In this document: positions 24,585-37,655 of the stretch, in pieces | How the letters are laid out: every line of letters begins with the position of its first letter | Numbering within the stretch: position 1 is the stretch's first letter | DNA from: Dromiciops gliroides | Lineage: Eukaryota; Chordata; Mammalia; Microbiotheria; Microbiotheriidae | Direction of reading: 5' to 3' | Assembly: GCF_019393635.1 (NCBI RefSeq) | Contig: NC_057862.1 | Coordinates: 242,034,941-242,098,940, forward strand | Length of the DNA stretch: 64,000 bases | The notes under the pieces: model-generated | The model's database searches: none | Told to the model about the DNA's origin: nothing | The model's input: only the letters and a program-made list of their open reading frames with translations | Made by a program: the position numbers and the translations under genes

Positions 24585-25424
24585 ATGAGTAGGCAGAGAA
24601 AGCAGCAGACCTGGGGAAAGGTAGACCACAATACACCTTCAGAAGAAGATAATAACAAAGTCAAAGCTCCAACATTCAAAGCTTCTAAGAAAAATATGAA
24701 TTGGTCTCAGGCCATGGAAGTACTCAAAAGGGACTTTGAAGACAAAGTAGGAGAGATAGAAGGAAGATTTAGAGAGATGAAGGAAAGAATGGAAAGAGAA
24801 ATGAGAGCAATGCAGGAAAGTCATGAGAAAAAAGTCAACAGTTTGAAAAGCCAAATGAGAAAAGAAATAGAAAAGCTCTCTCAAGAAAATAATTGCCTAA
24901 GAATTAAGACTGAACAAATGGAAGCTAGTGAATTTATGTGAAACCAAGACACAGTAAAGCAAATCCAACTGAATAAAACACCTGACGTGGAAAACAGATC
25001 CAGGAGAGATCATTTGAAAATCATTGGACTACCTGAGAACCATGACCAAAGTAAGAGCTTAGAAACCATCCTCCAAGAAATTGTCAGGGAAAATTGCCCT
25101 GATATTCTAGAAGCAGAAGGCAAAATAGAAATTGAAAGAATCCACCAATCACCTCCTGAAAGAGACCCCAAAAGGAAAACCTCCAGGAATATTATAGCCA
25201 AATTCCAGAGCTCCCAGGTCAAGGAGAAAATATTGCAAGCAGCTAGAAAAAAGGAATTCAAATACTGTGGAGCTCCAATAAGGTTAAAACAAGATCTAGC
25301 AGCATCTACATTAAAGTACCAGAGGGCATGGAATATGATATCCCAGAGGGCAAAGGAACTGGAACTACAGCCAAGAATCATGTACCCAGAAAAACTGATT
25401 ATAATCTTTCAGAGGAAAAAGTGA
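24585..25424 (+). pseudogene. L1/HAL1 ORF1 protein (nucleic-acid chaperone), broken by one stop
   Basis: An N-terminal frame from MSRQRKQQTW (24585) to 24941 holds a coiled-coil-like heptad region (EIEGRFREMKERMERE, KSQMRKEIEKLSQENN). A TGA after EASEFM separates it from the second in-frame part (24987-25424, same phase). That part carries RRDHLKIIGLPENHD, the start of the RRM, and then the C-terminal domain (RNIIAKFQSSQVKEKILQAA, YCGAPIRLKQDLAASTLKYQ). About 280 residues in total is close to marsupial ORF1 length. The protein binds LINE RNA in RNPs. With one stop, this copy probably does not make full ORF1p. Confidence 0.85.
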
Positions 25425-25689
25425 GACTTCATTGAAAAAGAGGACTTTCAGGCATTTGTAATGAAAAGACCTGAACTAAATAGAAAATTTTACTTTCAAA
25501 TACAAGACTCTGGAGAAGCATAAAAAAGTAAACAGGAAAAAGACTTCATGAGGGATATTAAAAGATCAAACTGTTTACATTCCTACATGGGAAGATAATA
25601 CTTCAAAATCATAAGAACTTTCTCAGTAAGGAATTCACAGAAGACACAGGTCTGAACTGAACATGAAGGGATGATATCTGTAAAGCATT

Positions 25690-25808
25690 TATGTTTTGTT
25701 CTTTGTGAGGCAAACAGGGTGGCATGTCTTATGTCTGGGACCAGATTTGGGCTTGGGGCCTCCTGGGTCCAAGGCTTGTCCTTTGTCCACTGTGCCACCT
25801 AATTAACC
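25690..25808 (-). repeat. SINE-like segment within the HAL1-like 3' UTR
   Basis: TTTGTGAGGCAAACAGGGTG and CCACTGTGCCACCTAATTAA resemble an antisense MAR1-type SINE but are very worn. It may be an old insertion or part of the LINE's own 3' UTR. Confidence 0.45.
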
Positions 25809-27146
25809 CATGATGACATCTTTAAAATAGGGTTGAGGTGTAGGAGGAACAAACTGGGGGAAGGGGAAGGGGAGAGATGGTCTGGGGAGAGTAGTTCACA
25901 TGAAGGAAACAAGAAAAAAGCTTATGCAGGGGAGGGGAAGAGGGGGAAGTGAGTGAACCTTAATATCATCAGAATTGGCTCAAAGAGGGACTAACATACT
26001 CAAGTAGGTATAGTAATATATTTTTGCCCTGAGGGAGGGGAAGGAGATAAGGTGGGGGGGAAAGAGGGGAAGGAGAGAAGGGCAGATTGGGGGAGAAAGC
26101 AGTAAAAAGCAAAACACTTTCAAGGAAGGTGAAGATCTTCTGTATTTTGCACATGTATGACATATTGAATTGCTAGATTTCATAGGGAGGGTTGAGGAGG
26201 GAGGAAGAAAAATTTAGAACACAGAATCAGCTCAAAGACCTTAATCTCATCAGAATGGGCTCAAGGAGGGAATAACACTCAACCAAAGTGGGAGGTGTAA
26301 TCTATTTAACCCTACAGGAAAGAAGGAGGGGATGAGGATAAGGAGAGAAGAATGAAAAAAGGGAGTGCAGAGCAAAGGAGGGAACAGTCAGAAGTAAAAC
26401 AATTTTGAGGAGGAATATGTTAAAAGAAGATCAAAAATAGAGTTAATATCATGGGAAGGGAATAGGATGGAGGAAAATAGTTATGATTGATCATAATTGC
26501 AAAATGTATGGTACCTACTTTGCTGGGCTATTATGAAGAAATTTCTTTGTCAAGTTTAAGGTACTATATACAGATTATGATGAACAGGATACTATCAGAA
26601 AAACCTAGGAAGACCTACATGAAATGAAGCAGAGTGAAATGTACTGTATACAAAATAACAGCAATAGTCTAAGATGATTTGCTGGGAAGCATGTGGTTAT
26701 TTTCAGCAAGGCAATGATCCAATACAACCCTGAAGGACTTATGAAAATTGCAATCCATCTACAGAGAAAGAGCTGATGGTATCTGAAAACAGATGGAAAC
26801 ACATTAAAAAAAATTTTTTTTGACAATTCCTTAATCTGAAGTTTTGTTTTTTTAACTGTTTTCTCTCACAACCTAGCTAATGTGGGAATCTTTTCCATGA
26901 CTACTCATGTATAACTTATTTTTAATTGCTTGAGTTCTTGTGGACAGGGGGTGGGAAGGGAAGGAGGAAGAGAAGTTGGAACACAAAGTTTTAAAAAATT
27001 GATGTTAAAATGTGTTTTTTTTTTACATATATTTTGGAAAATAAAATTCTATTTAACTATGAAAAAAATCTGATTGGTTGATATGATTGGTAGTTTGCTA
27101 TATTAAAATGAAGGACTGTGGATCACTTGGATGGGAAAGTATACCT

Positions 27147-27276
27147 TTTTTTTGGGGGGGGGGACAATGGGGGTTAAGTGACTTAGTAAGTGTCAAGTGT
27201 CTGAGGCCGGATTTGAACTCAGGTACTCCTGAATCCAAGGCCGGTGCTTAATCCACTGCGCCACCTAGCTGCCCCT
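27147..27276 (-). mobile_element. WSINE1/MAR1-type SINE with internal deletion, antisense
   Basis: The body lacks the usual CCCAGGGTCACACAGCT block: GTGACTT joins directly to AGTAAGTG. Flanks GAAAGTATA and GAAAGTATG mark the duplication. It sits in the LTR remnant. Confidence 0.88.
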
Positions 27277-27494
27277 GAAAGTATGTCTATATAAGGTCAT
27301 CAATTCAAAGAATATAGACTCTGCCCAAGCTGAGTGCAGCACAATAGCTTCCACCTGGCTATGGTCTGGTGCTAGGAAGTTAGTCCAAATCTTAGCAGTA
27401 AAATCCTTAAGGACTTATAAAGGGGGGGGTCTGAATCTCCCCAAGATACATTATTAATAATTGTTTGTCATATAAATAATAATTATTTCTCACA

Positions 27495-28868
27495 TAAATA
27501 TAAAAGAGTTATAACAGAATGATTGGAGCAAAATTCAGTAACTTAATTTACAATTGCAGTTTATTGTCAGCTAGAAGTATAATATTTAAACTCCATCAGG
27601 AAATCAAACAGTTTGCAAGACTGTTAATTAGCCATTTTGTCAGCATTGGGCTGATCATCTCATCATTAGTGATTATAAGCATCATGCAGAAGCTTACCTC
27701 GCCACCAGCCAGCTCCTCACTGGAACCTAAGCCCTTCAGACCATTAAAACAAAGTATCTACCATGGGATACTCATTTTGCTAAGATTAATTAGGTAACAT
27801 AAAAGAGTCAAAGACAGCCATGTGTTCATGGCAATTGCTGCTTCCCCTACCTCTCTTGACAGAGCTCAAAACAGTTCTCCAACTTAGAAGTAGGAAAGAA
27901 AGACAGAAGTATCAATAGCTTCTTTTGTACAAACATTGAATAATCTGCTTTTCCAGAACAGGAGTCAGTCCAGGACTCTTTTATCATCTCCCACTGCAAG
28001 TTCCTTTATCATGCATGGCTGGAAGCAAGCCTCCAATGTTCCCACATGGTCAACCAGAAGCAGGCAAAGAAAATCTGCTCATAACTTTTACAGCCAATGT
28101 ATAGTTTTTATTTGATTTGCTAGTTCTATAGTTGGCCAAAATCATTTATAAAACTCTACATCCAGCGATCTCTGGGACTCTGACTGTTTCCTGAGATAGG
28201 CATATTTTTCCTTCCTTCCTTTACCAGTAACAGCACACACAGCATCTGGGAACTGAATGATTCATGGGGCCAGAGTTGGTATGAAGTCCCTAGTCCTTAG
28301 TTTAAATCCATTTAGTTTGAAGTGCTGGAAAAGTAGTTGCTACTCTCTACTCCATACAAGGGAAGTGTGGGTTTTGAGTCCAATCCCAAGGAAGATAGGA
28401 GGCTATTGTACATAGTAGAGTCTCGTCTACACATTCAAGAAATAGAAAACATTGTTTAGCTTGAGTGTTTTTCAATTGGTATATAGTTATACACTTAGAA
28501 AAATTAAAGTTAATGAATCCAAAATGTTAGTATTTAAGTGTGCACAAGGCAACACAAATTAGTCTAACATTCAGACTAATGGTTGAACTTGAGTGATATT
28601 AATATAAATATAATATAAATATGTAAAAGCATCGCTATACATAGCATTCTTTAACTTTTTGTGTTTAAATATGCTTAATATTTCTTAAAATTAAAATGTT
28701 CTCACATGTATATTGTTATGTCAATTGAGATATAAAGGTAAATTTTAAATTTAACTGTAAAGCAATGATATAAGAAGTCACTAGGATAAAAGGGGGAAAT
28801 GGTCTGTATATAGATTTAGATTCTAAAAATTGGTACTTAGTGCTTTGAAAATTGCTAACTATCAACTT
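27495..28868. other. Unassigned AT-rich region
   Basis: No repeat is recognised. The 92-aa frame at 27519 has no recognisable domain. Confidence 0.3.
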
Positions 28869-28869
28869 A

Positions 28870-29115
28870 GGTGAATTTCTACTCTCTGCAAGAAGCTTTT
28901 TCCTGTCCTCCTTAATGCTGGTGCCTTCTCTCCAAGATCACTTCCAAGTTATCCTGTCTCTATCTTGTTGTTAAAGAGTTCTTTACATGTTTTCTCCCCT
29001 ATTAGAATATGATTTTCTTAAGGATAGGGACTGTTTTTACCTTTCTTTGTACCCGCAGCACTTGGCATTGTGTCTAGAACATAGTAAGGATTTAATAAAT
29101 CCTTGTTTGTGATCA
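28870..29115 (+). mobile_element. L2 LINE 3' end
   Basis: TGCAAGAAGCTTTTTCCTGT, CTTAAGGATAGGGACTG, TTTGTACCCGCAGCACTTGG and GAACATAGTAAGGATTTAAT follow the L2 tail in order. Confidence 0.8.
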
Positions 29116-29140
29116 CAGTGGCCTACATAGTAAGAGTTCA

Positions 29141-29640
29141 GTGTCAACTCTGAAAAATAAATTACCCAAGAGCCAAAAGAGGTTAGAGTAAAAAGTTTTA
29201 CATTGTCAACTCTGAAAAATAAAATGAAATGAAATAAAATAAAATACCAAAGAGCTCACAGAGGCTATAGTCAAAAAATCTTGATTCCATTAGAGGAGGG
29301 AAAGACACATGGGCCAGGGCCTGGCCTAGGACTGAGGAGACTCAAGGCAGTGAGGTTAAGCCTTCATGCATATAGAGGTGGGAGGACAAAGAATCATGCA
29401 GTGAGGTTAAGAACAGCAGTGAGGTGTAACAGCAACAATGTGGCAAGTTTGCCTAGTGACAAAAAGTCAATTCATAACAGGGCTTCATGACCGGGTTTGT
29501 GGTTCCTGCAGGTGCTTGCCCAAGCTCAGGGACCACCTGGGGCTGGTTTGAGACAATTCCGCAATTTAACTGCAGCAGAATTCATCCAGTGCGTGAGTGC
29601 AAAAGACTGTTGTTATGGAAGCTCATGGCACAGTTTGCTT
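29141..29640 (-). mobile_element. Possible solo LTR, antisense, with a partly duplicated A-rich end
   Basis: The block starts TGTCAACTCTGAAAAATAAA, repeats that start at 29203, and has an LTR-like plan on the minus strand with a T-rich stretch near its end and G/C-rich middle. No target-site duplication is certain. The family is unknown. Confidence 0.35.
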
Positions 29641-29659
29641 GCTAGGCTTTAGCTCTGAA

Positions 29660-31428
<1,769 letters not shown>

Positions 31429-31812
31429 AACTACCCTCAACTTCCTCTAAGTATCCATAATCTGATTATATTATGTTTATATGACCCCTCAGAACTCTGT
31501 TTAAATCATAGCACTAAACACATCTAAACTGTCCCTGATCTTTTCTGCTTTTATGTAAAGGAGTATTGGAGATGGAAAGAGCTTGTGAGATTTAAAAGGT
31601 CAGAGAAGCTACCAGGGATCCAGTAACAGGAGTTCATGGCAGAGACTGCTATGGCCACCTCAGCTAAGTCAAATTAAGGATCAGTTTATCCCAAGGAACA
31701 AACTGCAGGATACAGCCTAGCAATGAATACACCCAGTAAGCTGAGATACTGTGTTCTGCAAGCAAAGAAGTGACTTTGTCCATTGGTGATGCCACATTCA
31801 GAAGTGAACCAA

Positions 31813-31964
31813 AGGGCAGCTAGGTGGCACAGTGGATAAAGCCCTGGCCCTGGATTCAGGAGGAACTGAGTTCAAATCCGGCCTCAGACACTTGACACTA
31901 ACTAGCTGTGTAACCCTGGGCAAGTCACTTAACCCTCACTGCCCTGTTTAAAAAAAAAAAAAAA
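31813..31964 (+). mobile_element. WSINE1/MAR1-type SINE, short form
   Basis: The body begins AGGGCAGCTAGGTGGCACAG and ends in an A-run. AGAAGTGAA at about 31800 and 31964 is the duplication. Confidence 0.93.
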
Positions 31965-32031
31965 GAAGTGAAACAGGTTGGGCAAATGCTTTGTAGCAAC
32001 TATTTTAAAGTTTGAGTTCAATCTTGTAGAG

Positions 32032-32212
32032 CAGGACTTGAACATTTTCCATTTGTAACCCCTTTTTCCTGAGAATTTTTACATGACCACAGGTACATAA
32101 GTGTATAAAATAGGTATACATAGCCTTTTGCTGTTGCCAAATTTTCCCTGAACCCCACATTCAGTTATGTGACCCCAAATTGGGGTCACGACCCACAGTT
32201 TAAGAAATTAGG
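32032..32212. mobile_element. hAT-type MITE with 8-bp target-site duplication
   Basis: TTGTAGAG at 32024-32031 and 32213-32220 is a perfect 8-bp duplication, the length typical of hAT transposons. The ends CAGGACTTGAACATTTTCC and (reverse complement of the right end) CCTAATTTCTTAAACTGTGG are related worn inverted ends, and the body holds TGGGGTCACGACCCACAG. At 181 bp it has no transposase and is non-autonomous. Confidence 0.75.
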
Positions 32213-32281
32213 TTGTAGAGGACAGAGAGTGCCCTCGGTTTAGAAGAATATTTTTGTACTTTGATTCTTGCTATATCTTTT

Positions 32282-32440
32282 CCTTTCTTTCTTTCTTTTT
32301 CTTTGGTGAGGCAATTGGGGTTAAGTGACTTACCCAGGGCCACACAGCTAGTAAGTGTCAAGTGTCTGAGGCCAAATTTGAACTCAGGTCCTCCTGAATC
32401 CAGGGCGGGTGCTCTATGCACTGTGCTACCTAACTGCCCC
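32282..32440 (-). mobile_element. WSINE1/MAR1-type SINE, short form, antisense
   Basis: A TTTC/T-rich tail is followed by the reverse-complement body, ending CCTAACTGCCCC. Flanks TATATCTTTT occur on both sides (32272 and 32443). Confidence 0.92.
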
Positions 32441-32612
32441 ATTATATCTTTTCAGTAAATGTCACTTTGTAAAGGCTAATTGATATTGTTTAGATGATTG
32501 TAAGGTACTAATTACTGGTACTGATGATATTGATTGATAACTCTGGGCTATACATATTGAGGGGAACACACCAGAATGTGCCAACAGCACAAAGAAAAAA
32601 ATCCTACAACTT

Positions 32613-32756
32613 TTTTTTTTTGTGAGGCAATTGGGGTTAAATGACTTGCCCAAGGTCACACAGCTAGTAAGTGTCAAGTGTCTGAGGCCGGATTTGAATT
32701 CAGGTCCTGCTGACTCCAGGGCTAGTGCTCTATTCACTGCACCACCTAGCTGTCCC
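32613..32756 (-). mobile_element. WSINE1/MAR1-type SINE, short form, antisense
   Basis: AATCCTACAACTT at 32600-32612 and 32757-32769 is a perfect duplication around the body, which ends CACCTAGCTGTCCC. Confidence 0.95.
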
Positions 32757-33234
32757 AATCCTACAACTTCTCAAAGATACTCCTAGAACCCTGATGGGGA
32801 GATGTAGACAGGTAGACTCTAGGAATCCAACCACTAGTATACATGTGAGTTGGAAGTGTAAGTCCAGAATATTGCTAATACTAAATGCTAACTTCTCTTT
32901 ATCTTTCATATTAAAATATACTGATCATTGTGATGACCAGACACCTCCTGAACACCAAAACTAAAGACCTTGGACCTGTCATTTTCTTCTTCATCAAGAG
33001 CTGAAATACTGTCACGTCCATATTATGGGACTCATGATTGGTCATTAATGCCTTCATGAGATCTAATCTGTCAGTATGAGACTCTACTTTTATCATGGTC
33101 TTTTAAAAACAAAATTTATCTGAAGCAATGTGTACCATTAAAAATGGTATTGTTAATAAGAAGAACTTCCCAAATATACCTGTGTTAAAGGAAAATACAG
33201 AAACATTAGTTAAATCTTTCTTAGCTCAGGTCAG

Positions 33235-33428
33235 GCATCATAGGCTTTAGGCCTGTAAGTAACCTTAGAGATTATATACTCCAATTCTCTCATTTTACAT
33301 GTATAGTCCACAGAGGCAAAATGACTTGTCCAGGTGCTTACAAATAGGAAGTCTAAGAGTTAGTATTTGAATCCAGGTCCCTTGACTCTGTGGTCAATGC
33401 TTTTTTAAATGCACCATGCTCCTTCTAG
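33235..33428 (-). mobile_element. MIR/THER1-type SINE, antisense
   Basis: ACCTTAGAGATTATATACTC, CTCATTTTACATGTATAGTC and GAATCCAGGTCCCTTGACTC are in antisense MIR-family order. Confidence 0.65.
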
Positions 33429-33449
33429 TCAGAACCTTGGGTTTGTACC

Positions 33450-33590
33450 AATCAATCTCAAAATGGGAATAATAATAGCACCTACTTCCCAGGTTTGTTG
33501 TGAGGATAAAATGAGATATTTGCAAAGCACTTTGCAAGCCTTAAAATATTATATAAAGGCTAGCAATGATGATAACGATAACGATGACAA
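33450..33590 (+). mobile_element. MIR SINE 3' half
   Basis: CAAAATGGGAATAATAATAG, GTTGTGAGGATAAAATGAGA and a GATGAT/AACGAT tail are seen. Confidence 0.7.
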
Positions 33591-33763
33591 CGCTGGTGAG
33601 TCATGATTGAGTGGAGTTCTTGACCTTTTTTATATCATGATGGACCACTTTAGCAGTTTGGCAAGTGAAGCCTGTGGATTCCTTTCCAGGATGATGGTTT
33701 TTAATAAATAAAATAAAATACATAATGTTACAAAGGAAAACAATTGCACTGAAATAAAGATAC

Positions 33764-33767
<4 letters not shown>

Positions 33768-33807
<40 letters not shown>

Positions 33808-33808
33808 T
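33768..33808 (+). repeat. (TG)n(TA)n microsatellite
   Basis: About 16 TG units are followed by TATATATA. Confidence 0.9.
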
Positions 33809-33892
33809 CCCATCCAACTTCACAGACCCAGTGAAATCCATTTACACAGCCCTTTGGTGTCTGTGGACCCCATGTTAAGAACCCTTATTACT

Positions 33893-34059
33893 GGGGCAGC
33901 TAGGTGGTGCAGTGGATAGAGCACTAGCCCTGGAGTCAGGAGTACCTGAGTTCAAATCCGACCTCAGACACTTAACACTTACTAGCTGTGTGACCCTGGG
34001 CAAGTCACTTGACCCCAATTGCCTCACTAAAAAACAAAAACAAAACAAAACAAAAAAAC
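33893..34059 (+). mobile_element. WSINE1/MAR1-type SINE, short form
   Basis: The body starts GGGGCAGCTAGGTGGTGCAG and ends in an AAAAC-rich tail. AAGAACCCTTATTACT before and AAGAACCCTTGTTACC after form the duplication. Confidence 0.94.
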
Positions 34060-34064
34060 CAAGA

Positions 34065-35357
34065 ACCCTTGTTACCGAGGGAGATGAATAAGGGAAACTT
34101 GGTGATCTCAAGTAGTTCTTCCTCACAAAAGTTTTGGGTATACTTTGTTCAAACTATTTGTCTTTTCTTGTGTAAGATCATGGAGTTTTCAAACCTATCT
34201 TTATAAACATCTTGATAGGTCACTGTCTACCAGAATCTCAACATAGAGGAAGATTTTTTTGTTGATTCATTTTGTATTTGTAACAGATATGTTCTAGTGC
34301 TCTGGAATTCTCCTATATTACTGGGTTAACTGAAGGAGGTTCAAGCCCCCATTCATTGTCTACCCTATTATTAATCAGGAACCATAAAAACAACAGGGAA
34401 AAATCATGCAATAAAATTATTCCCAGCCCCTTATACACAAATAAGTAAAATTGCCCCAAGACACATATCTAGTTAGGAAAGGTTTGTCCCCTCTTCTTCC
34501 TAGATCAAATCCTCTGAAAACTCAAGCTTTGAGGCAAGGCAGAGTTTGGGCTTCACTGCCATTTGTGACAAGAAGACTTCTCTTGCTTACGTCCTCTTGG
34601 CTCTGAACTCCTGGCAGCCTTGTTGTTTCTTGGCTCTTGACTCCCACAGTTCCTCAGAAGGGCCCAGGAATATTGGAAGGTGAAGAGCAAAAGGTTGTTA
34701 CATCTGCCAGCATTCATGACATCATTGCAAAGCTTGTGTCTAAAATTAAGAGGCACATTCAAGGAATAACTTTGTGGAAACTGTTGTTAATTAAATAATA
34801 ATTATCCTATATTTCATCGGTAATTGAAACCTAGCAGTTCAGCATTAAGTATGTAGCCTTACCTTTATCTTGCTCTCTTTTTAGAGAAAATAGGTATATT
34901 GATGGATCTACCAAGTATGACAAATGTATGAATGTGCATGATTATTTTTATGAAGACAGGAAATGTTTGACATGATTTATATGTATACTTAGAATATAGG
35001 AGAAAGAATGTTAGGATAAGGGGAGAATAAGAATGAGGAATGGGGTGTTAAGTATATAAATTTAAACAACATATGCTTGTGTTAGGAGAAATTATGTAGC
35101 TGGAGGTTGATTTTGTGAAGGAAGGTGAATATAGCACAGTATAAATTATCCACATGGATCATTTCCTGTAAACAGTTAAATGTCACCCTCCCATACAGGA
35201 TAACTTGTTTTTCACACAGTACTTGCTCTCTCACACATGCATATAGAATTATGTGATTCCTCAAATCCCCAAAAGTTGTAGGAAGGCTGCAATGGTAGAT
35301 AGTGCAAGCATAAAGTCAACTGGTAGAAATGTAGTTCAGTGTTGTGTAAAAGGAAGG
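34065..35357. other. Unassigned region
   Basis: A block at about 34330-34790 has an LTR-like look (pyrimidine and purine blocks, no ORF), but no ends or duplication could be fixed. The rest is AT-rich and featureless. Confidence 0.3.
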
Positions 35358-35370
35358 AAAATGATTTAAT

Positions 35371-35517
35371 TATTTTATTTTGTGGGGCAATGAGGGTTAA
35401 GTGACTTGCCCAAGGTCACACAGCTAGTAAGTGTCAAGTGACTGAGGCTGGATTTGAACTCAGGTACTACTAAATCCAGGGCCAGTGCTTTATCCACTGT
35501 GCCACCTAGTTGCCCCT
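35371..35517 (-). mobile_element. WSINE1/MAR1-type SINE, short form, antisense
   Basis: AAAATGATTTAAT at 35358-35370 and 35518-35530 is a perfect duplication. The body ends CACCTAGTTGCCCC. Confidence 0.95.
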
Positions 35518-35529
35518 AAAATGATTTAA

Positions 35530-36135
35530 TTCTAAAGAGAATATGCATATAGAACCCTAAAGAGATCCAGAATAACATTTCTTCCTGCTATCTTTGTTGT
35601 ACATTTAATGTACTTCATTTTTTATCTACTTTTAGGACTGAAACTTTCAGTGACCAAGGTCAGAAATATAAGGTGAGTCTTGAGTTTACAGGACCAGAAT
35701 GGGACCAGCAATAAATATCACACAGAAGAATATGTTAAGGTGCATATTTTTGACCAAACAATAACAATATATTTCTATATGTGTGTTGATTACATTTGAA
35801 CTGTGCACAAGAAAGCAACAGTTTAAAATAAATCCAAAAATATCTTAGAAAAACATATTCTTATGTCTATTTCAGGGAGAGAGTGAAGTATTTTGAAAAT
35901 TGTCATTAAAAAAAAACAGTGGCATAAAAATACTCGAGTCCTCCTGACCTCCAATGTCAAACTCCTTTCACAGGCTTGCTATTAGTTGCTCATAGTTTAG
36001 AAACAAGCAAGAGGATCTAGAGGTTCTGATGCAAGGAGTTTAATTTGACCTCACAGATATCACTGAGACTTGAGATGAAACTCTAGACTAGAATATGGCT
36101 ATGGATGGGTATAGTTTATTCTAAAGAAAATGACA
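35530..36135. other. Unassigned region
   Basis: No gene or repeat is recognised. Confidence 0.3.
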
Positions 36136-36139
36136 TTTC

Positions 36140-36815
36140 TTAATTGGTAAAGCAATTTGGAACTATGTAAATTAAGTGTCTAACTAGCCATACACAATGA
36201 TGTAGAGATTCTACTGCTAAGCATATATCACAAGGTTATTGATAAAAAGAAAGACCACCAAATATACCAAAATATTTATAGCGGCATTTTTTTTTGTGGT
36301 AGCAAAATATCGGGGGGGGGGGGGGAAGAGCTATCCATTGTTTGGGGAATGGCTACACAAAATGTCATTCATGAAAATATTGGAATGTTACTGTGCTATG
36401 GGGAATGACAAATATGATGAATATAAAAAGGCATGGAAAAACGTAAATGAATATTGATACAAAAGAAAGTAAGAAGAATTAAGAACTAAATTACATACAC
36501 AATAACTACAACAATTGAAAATGCATGTTGTAAAATTACAATGACTAAGTCTGGCCCTAAAGAAGAGATATGAGAAGACAATACTCTTTAGTTCCTTTGC
36601 AGAGGTGGGTGGTCCACAGCTATAGAACCCTACATATGATTAGATTGTTTTTCAATGTAGTGACCAGTTTTGCTAATTTTTTCTCTTCTCTTTAAAAATA
36701 ATTATTTGTTATAAAGGATAGCTTTCTGGGAAAAGGTAGAGGAAGGGTAAATGGAAATCTATATAATATAAAAACAAAAGATATCAATAAAAATTTATTT
36801 TTTAAAAATATGTGA
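36140..36815 (+). mobile_element. Old L1 3' end
   Basis: Worn ORF2 end (AAATATTTATAGCGGCATTT, TGTTTGGGGAATGGCTACAC, a short frame at 36239) and a divergent 3' UTR with an A-rich tail are seen. The same old subfamily recurs at 48840-49400. Confidence 0.7.
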
Positions 36816-36844
36816 ATTGTAGAAAGGCAGGCATAGTAATATAT

Positions 36845-36990
36845 TTTTGGTAAAGTTGTGAATTGGCCTAATCATTCTGGAAAACAATTTGGAACTATAT
36901 TGAAAAGTATTAAAGTGTCACTACCCTTTAACTCAGGGTCCTCTTGTTAGCCATATGCCTCAAAAAGAGGTCAAAGGTTTAGAAATACAA
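36845..36990 (+). mobile_element. Old L1 ORF2 fragment
   Basis: GTTGTGAATTGGCCTAATCA and TTCTGGAAAACAATTTGGAA are ORF2-derived. Confidence 0.6.
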
Positions 36991-37007
36991 ACAATAACTT
37001 CATTAAT

Positions 37008-37195
37008 AGTATTAGAGATCTAGAGCCAGAAGATATTTCAGAAGCCATGTGGCCTAATCCAACTCATGTTACAAATAAAGAAATTATGGTTCAAGGAGGT
37101 TGTATCAAGTATGTCACAGACAGAATTGTTTAACTCAGACCCCTCTGACTCTAAAGCCAGGGTTCTTTCCATCCTCCTAAACTGCACTGCCTCTT
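37008..37195 (-). mobile_element. MIR/THER1-type SINE, antisense
   Basis: GATCTAGAGCCAGAAGATAT, ACAAATAAAGAAATTATGG and CTCTGACTCTAAAGCCAGGG are in antisense order. Confidence 0.6.
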
Positions 37196-37312
37196 CAATC
37201 AACAAGCATTTATTAGGCACTCAATTTATGCCAGGTACTATGCGAGGTACCAGAAACAAAAATGAAATATTTCTTTCTTCAAGGAGCTTATAGTGATAGA
37301 CAATATGTACCA
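37196..37312 (-). mobile_element. L2 LINE tail, antisense
   Basis: AATCAACAAGCATTTATTAG and TATGCCAGGTACTATGCG open an antisense L2 3' end. Confidence 0.75.
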
Positions 37313-37512
37313 GTAAAAATAAGAATTGCTACAGGACACAGAACAGTGTTTACACCTTCCCTCTCCACTAAAGGGACCTGTTCTGCTTTGGAGCCATCCA
37401 CAAACAAACCAGGTTTGATTCTGGGAGAGCCTGGCTCTCTAGAGAGAGGAATTGGGCTCATTCTTACACTCTCTGGCTCTTTACACCCACATCCTAGAGC
37501 ATCAAGGAAAAA

Positions 37513-37655
37513 TTTTTTTTTCAGGGAAATGAAGGTTAAGTTACTTGCCTAGGGTCACACAGCTTGTAAGTTTCAAGTGTCTGAGCTCATATTTGAACTC
37601 AGGTCCTCCCGAATCCAGGGCTGGTGCTCTATCCACTGCACCACCTAGTTGCCCC
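37513..37655 (-). mobile_element. WSINE1/MAR1-type SINE, antisense
   Basis: The body ends CACCTAGTTGCCCC. AAGGAAAAATT before and AAGGAAAATTCTT after mark the duplication. Confidence 0.9.

Larger units (their letters stand above)
23954..27066 (+). mobile_element. HAL1-like / ORF1-only L1-derived LINE, about 3.1 kb
   Basis: The element starts GGGGGCAGAGCCAAGATGGC, a marsupial L1-type leader, contains ORF1 but no ORF2, and ends in the tail TTTTGGAAAATAAAATTC. AATCTAATTGGTTG before it and AATCTGATTGGTTG after it form a 14-bp target-site duplication with one mismatch, so this is a single insertion and ORF2 is absent by structure rather than by loss of one end. HAL1 (half-L1) elements are known in marsupials. 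The 3' part (25500-26800) is purine-rich. Confidence 0.75.
23796..27492 (-). mobile_element. Solo LTR (probably antisense), split by HAL1-like LINE and SINE
   Basis: Parts at about 23796-23953, 27068-27136 and 27277-27492 line up in order with the solo LTR at 41030-41566. Shared phrases are CTCTCTCAGACCAAAGACC, GCAATCAAATCTAATTGG, GACTCTGCCCAAGCTGAG versus CCCTACCCTAGCTGAT, and the AATTATTTCTCACA end. On the minus strand it starts TGTGAGAAATAATTATT. No internal viral genes are present. Confidence 0.65.
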
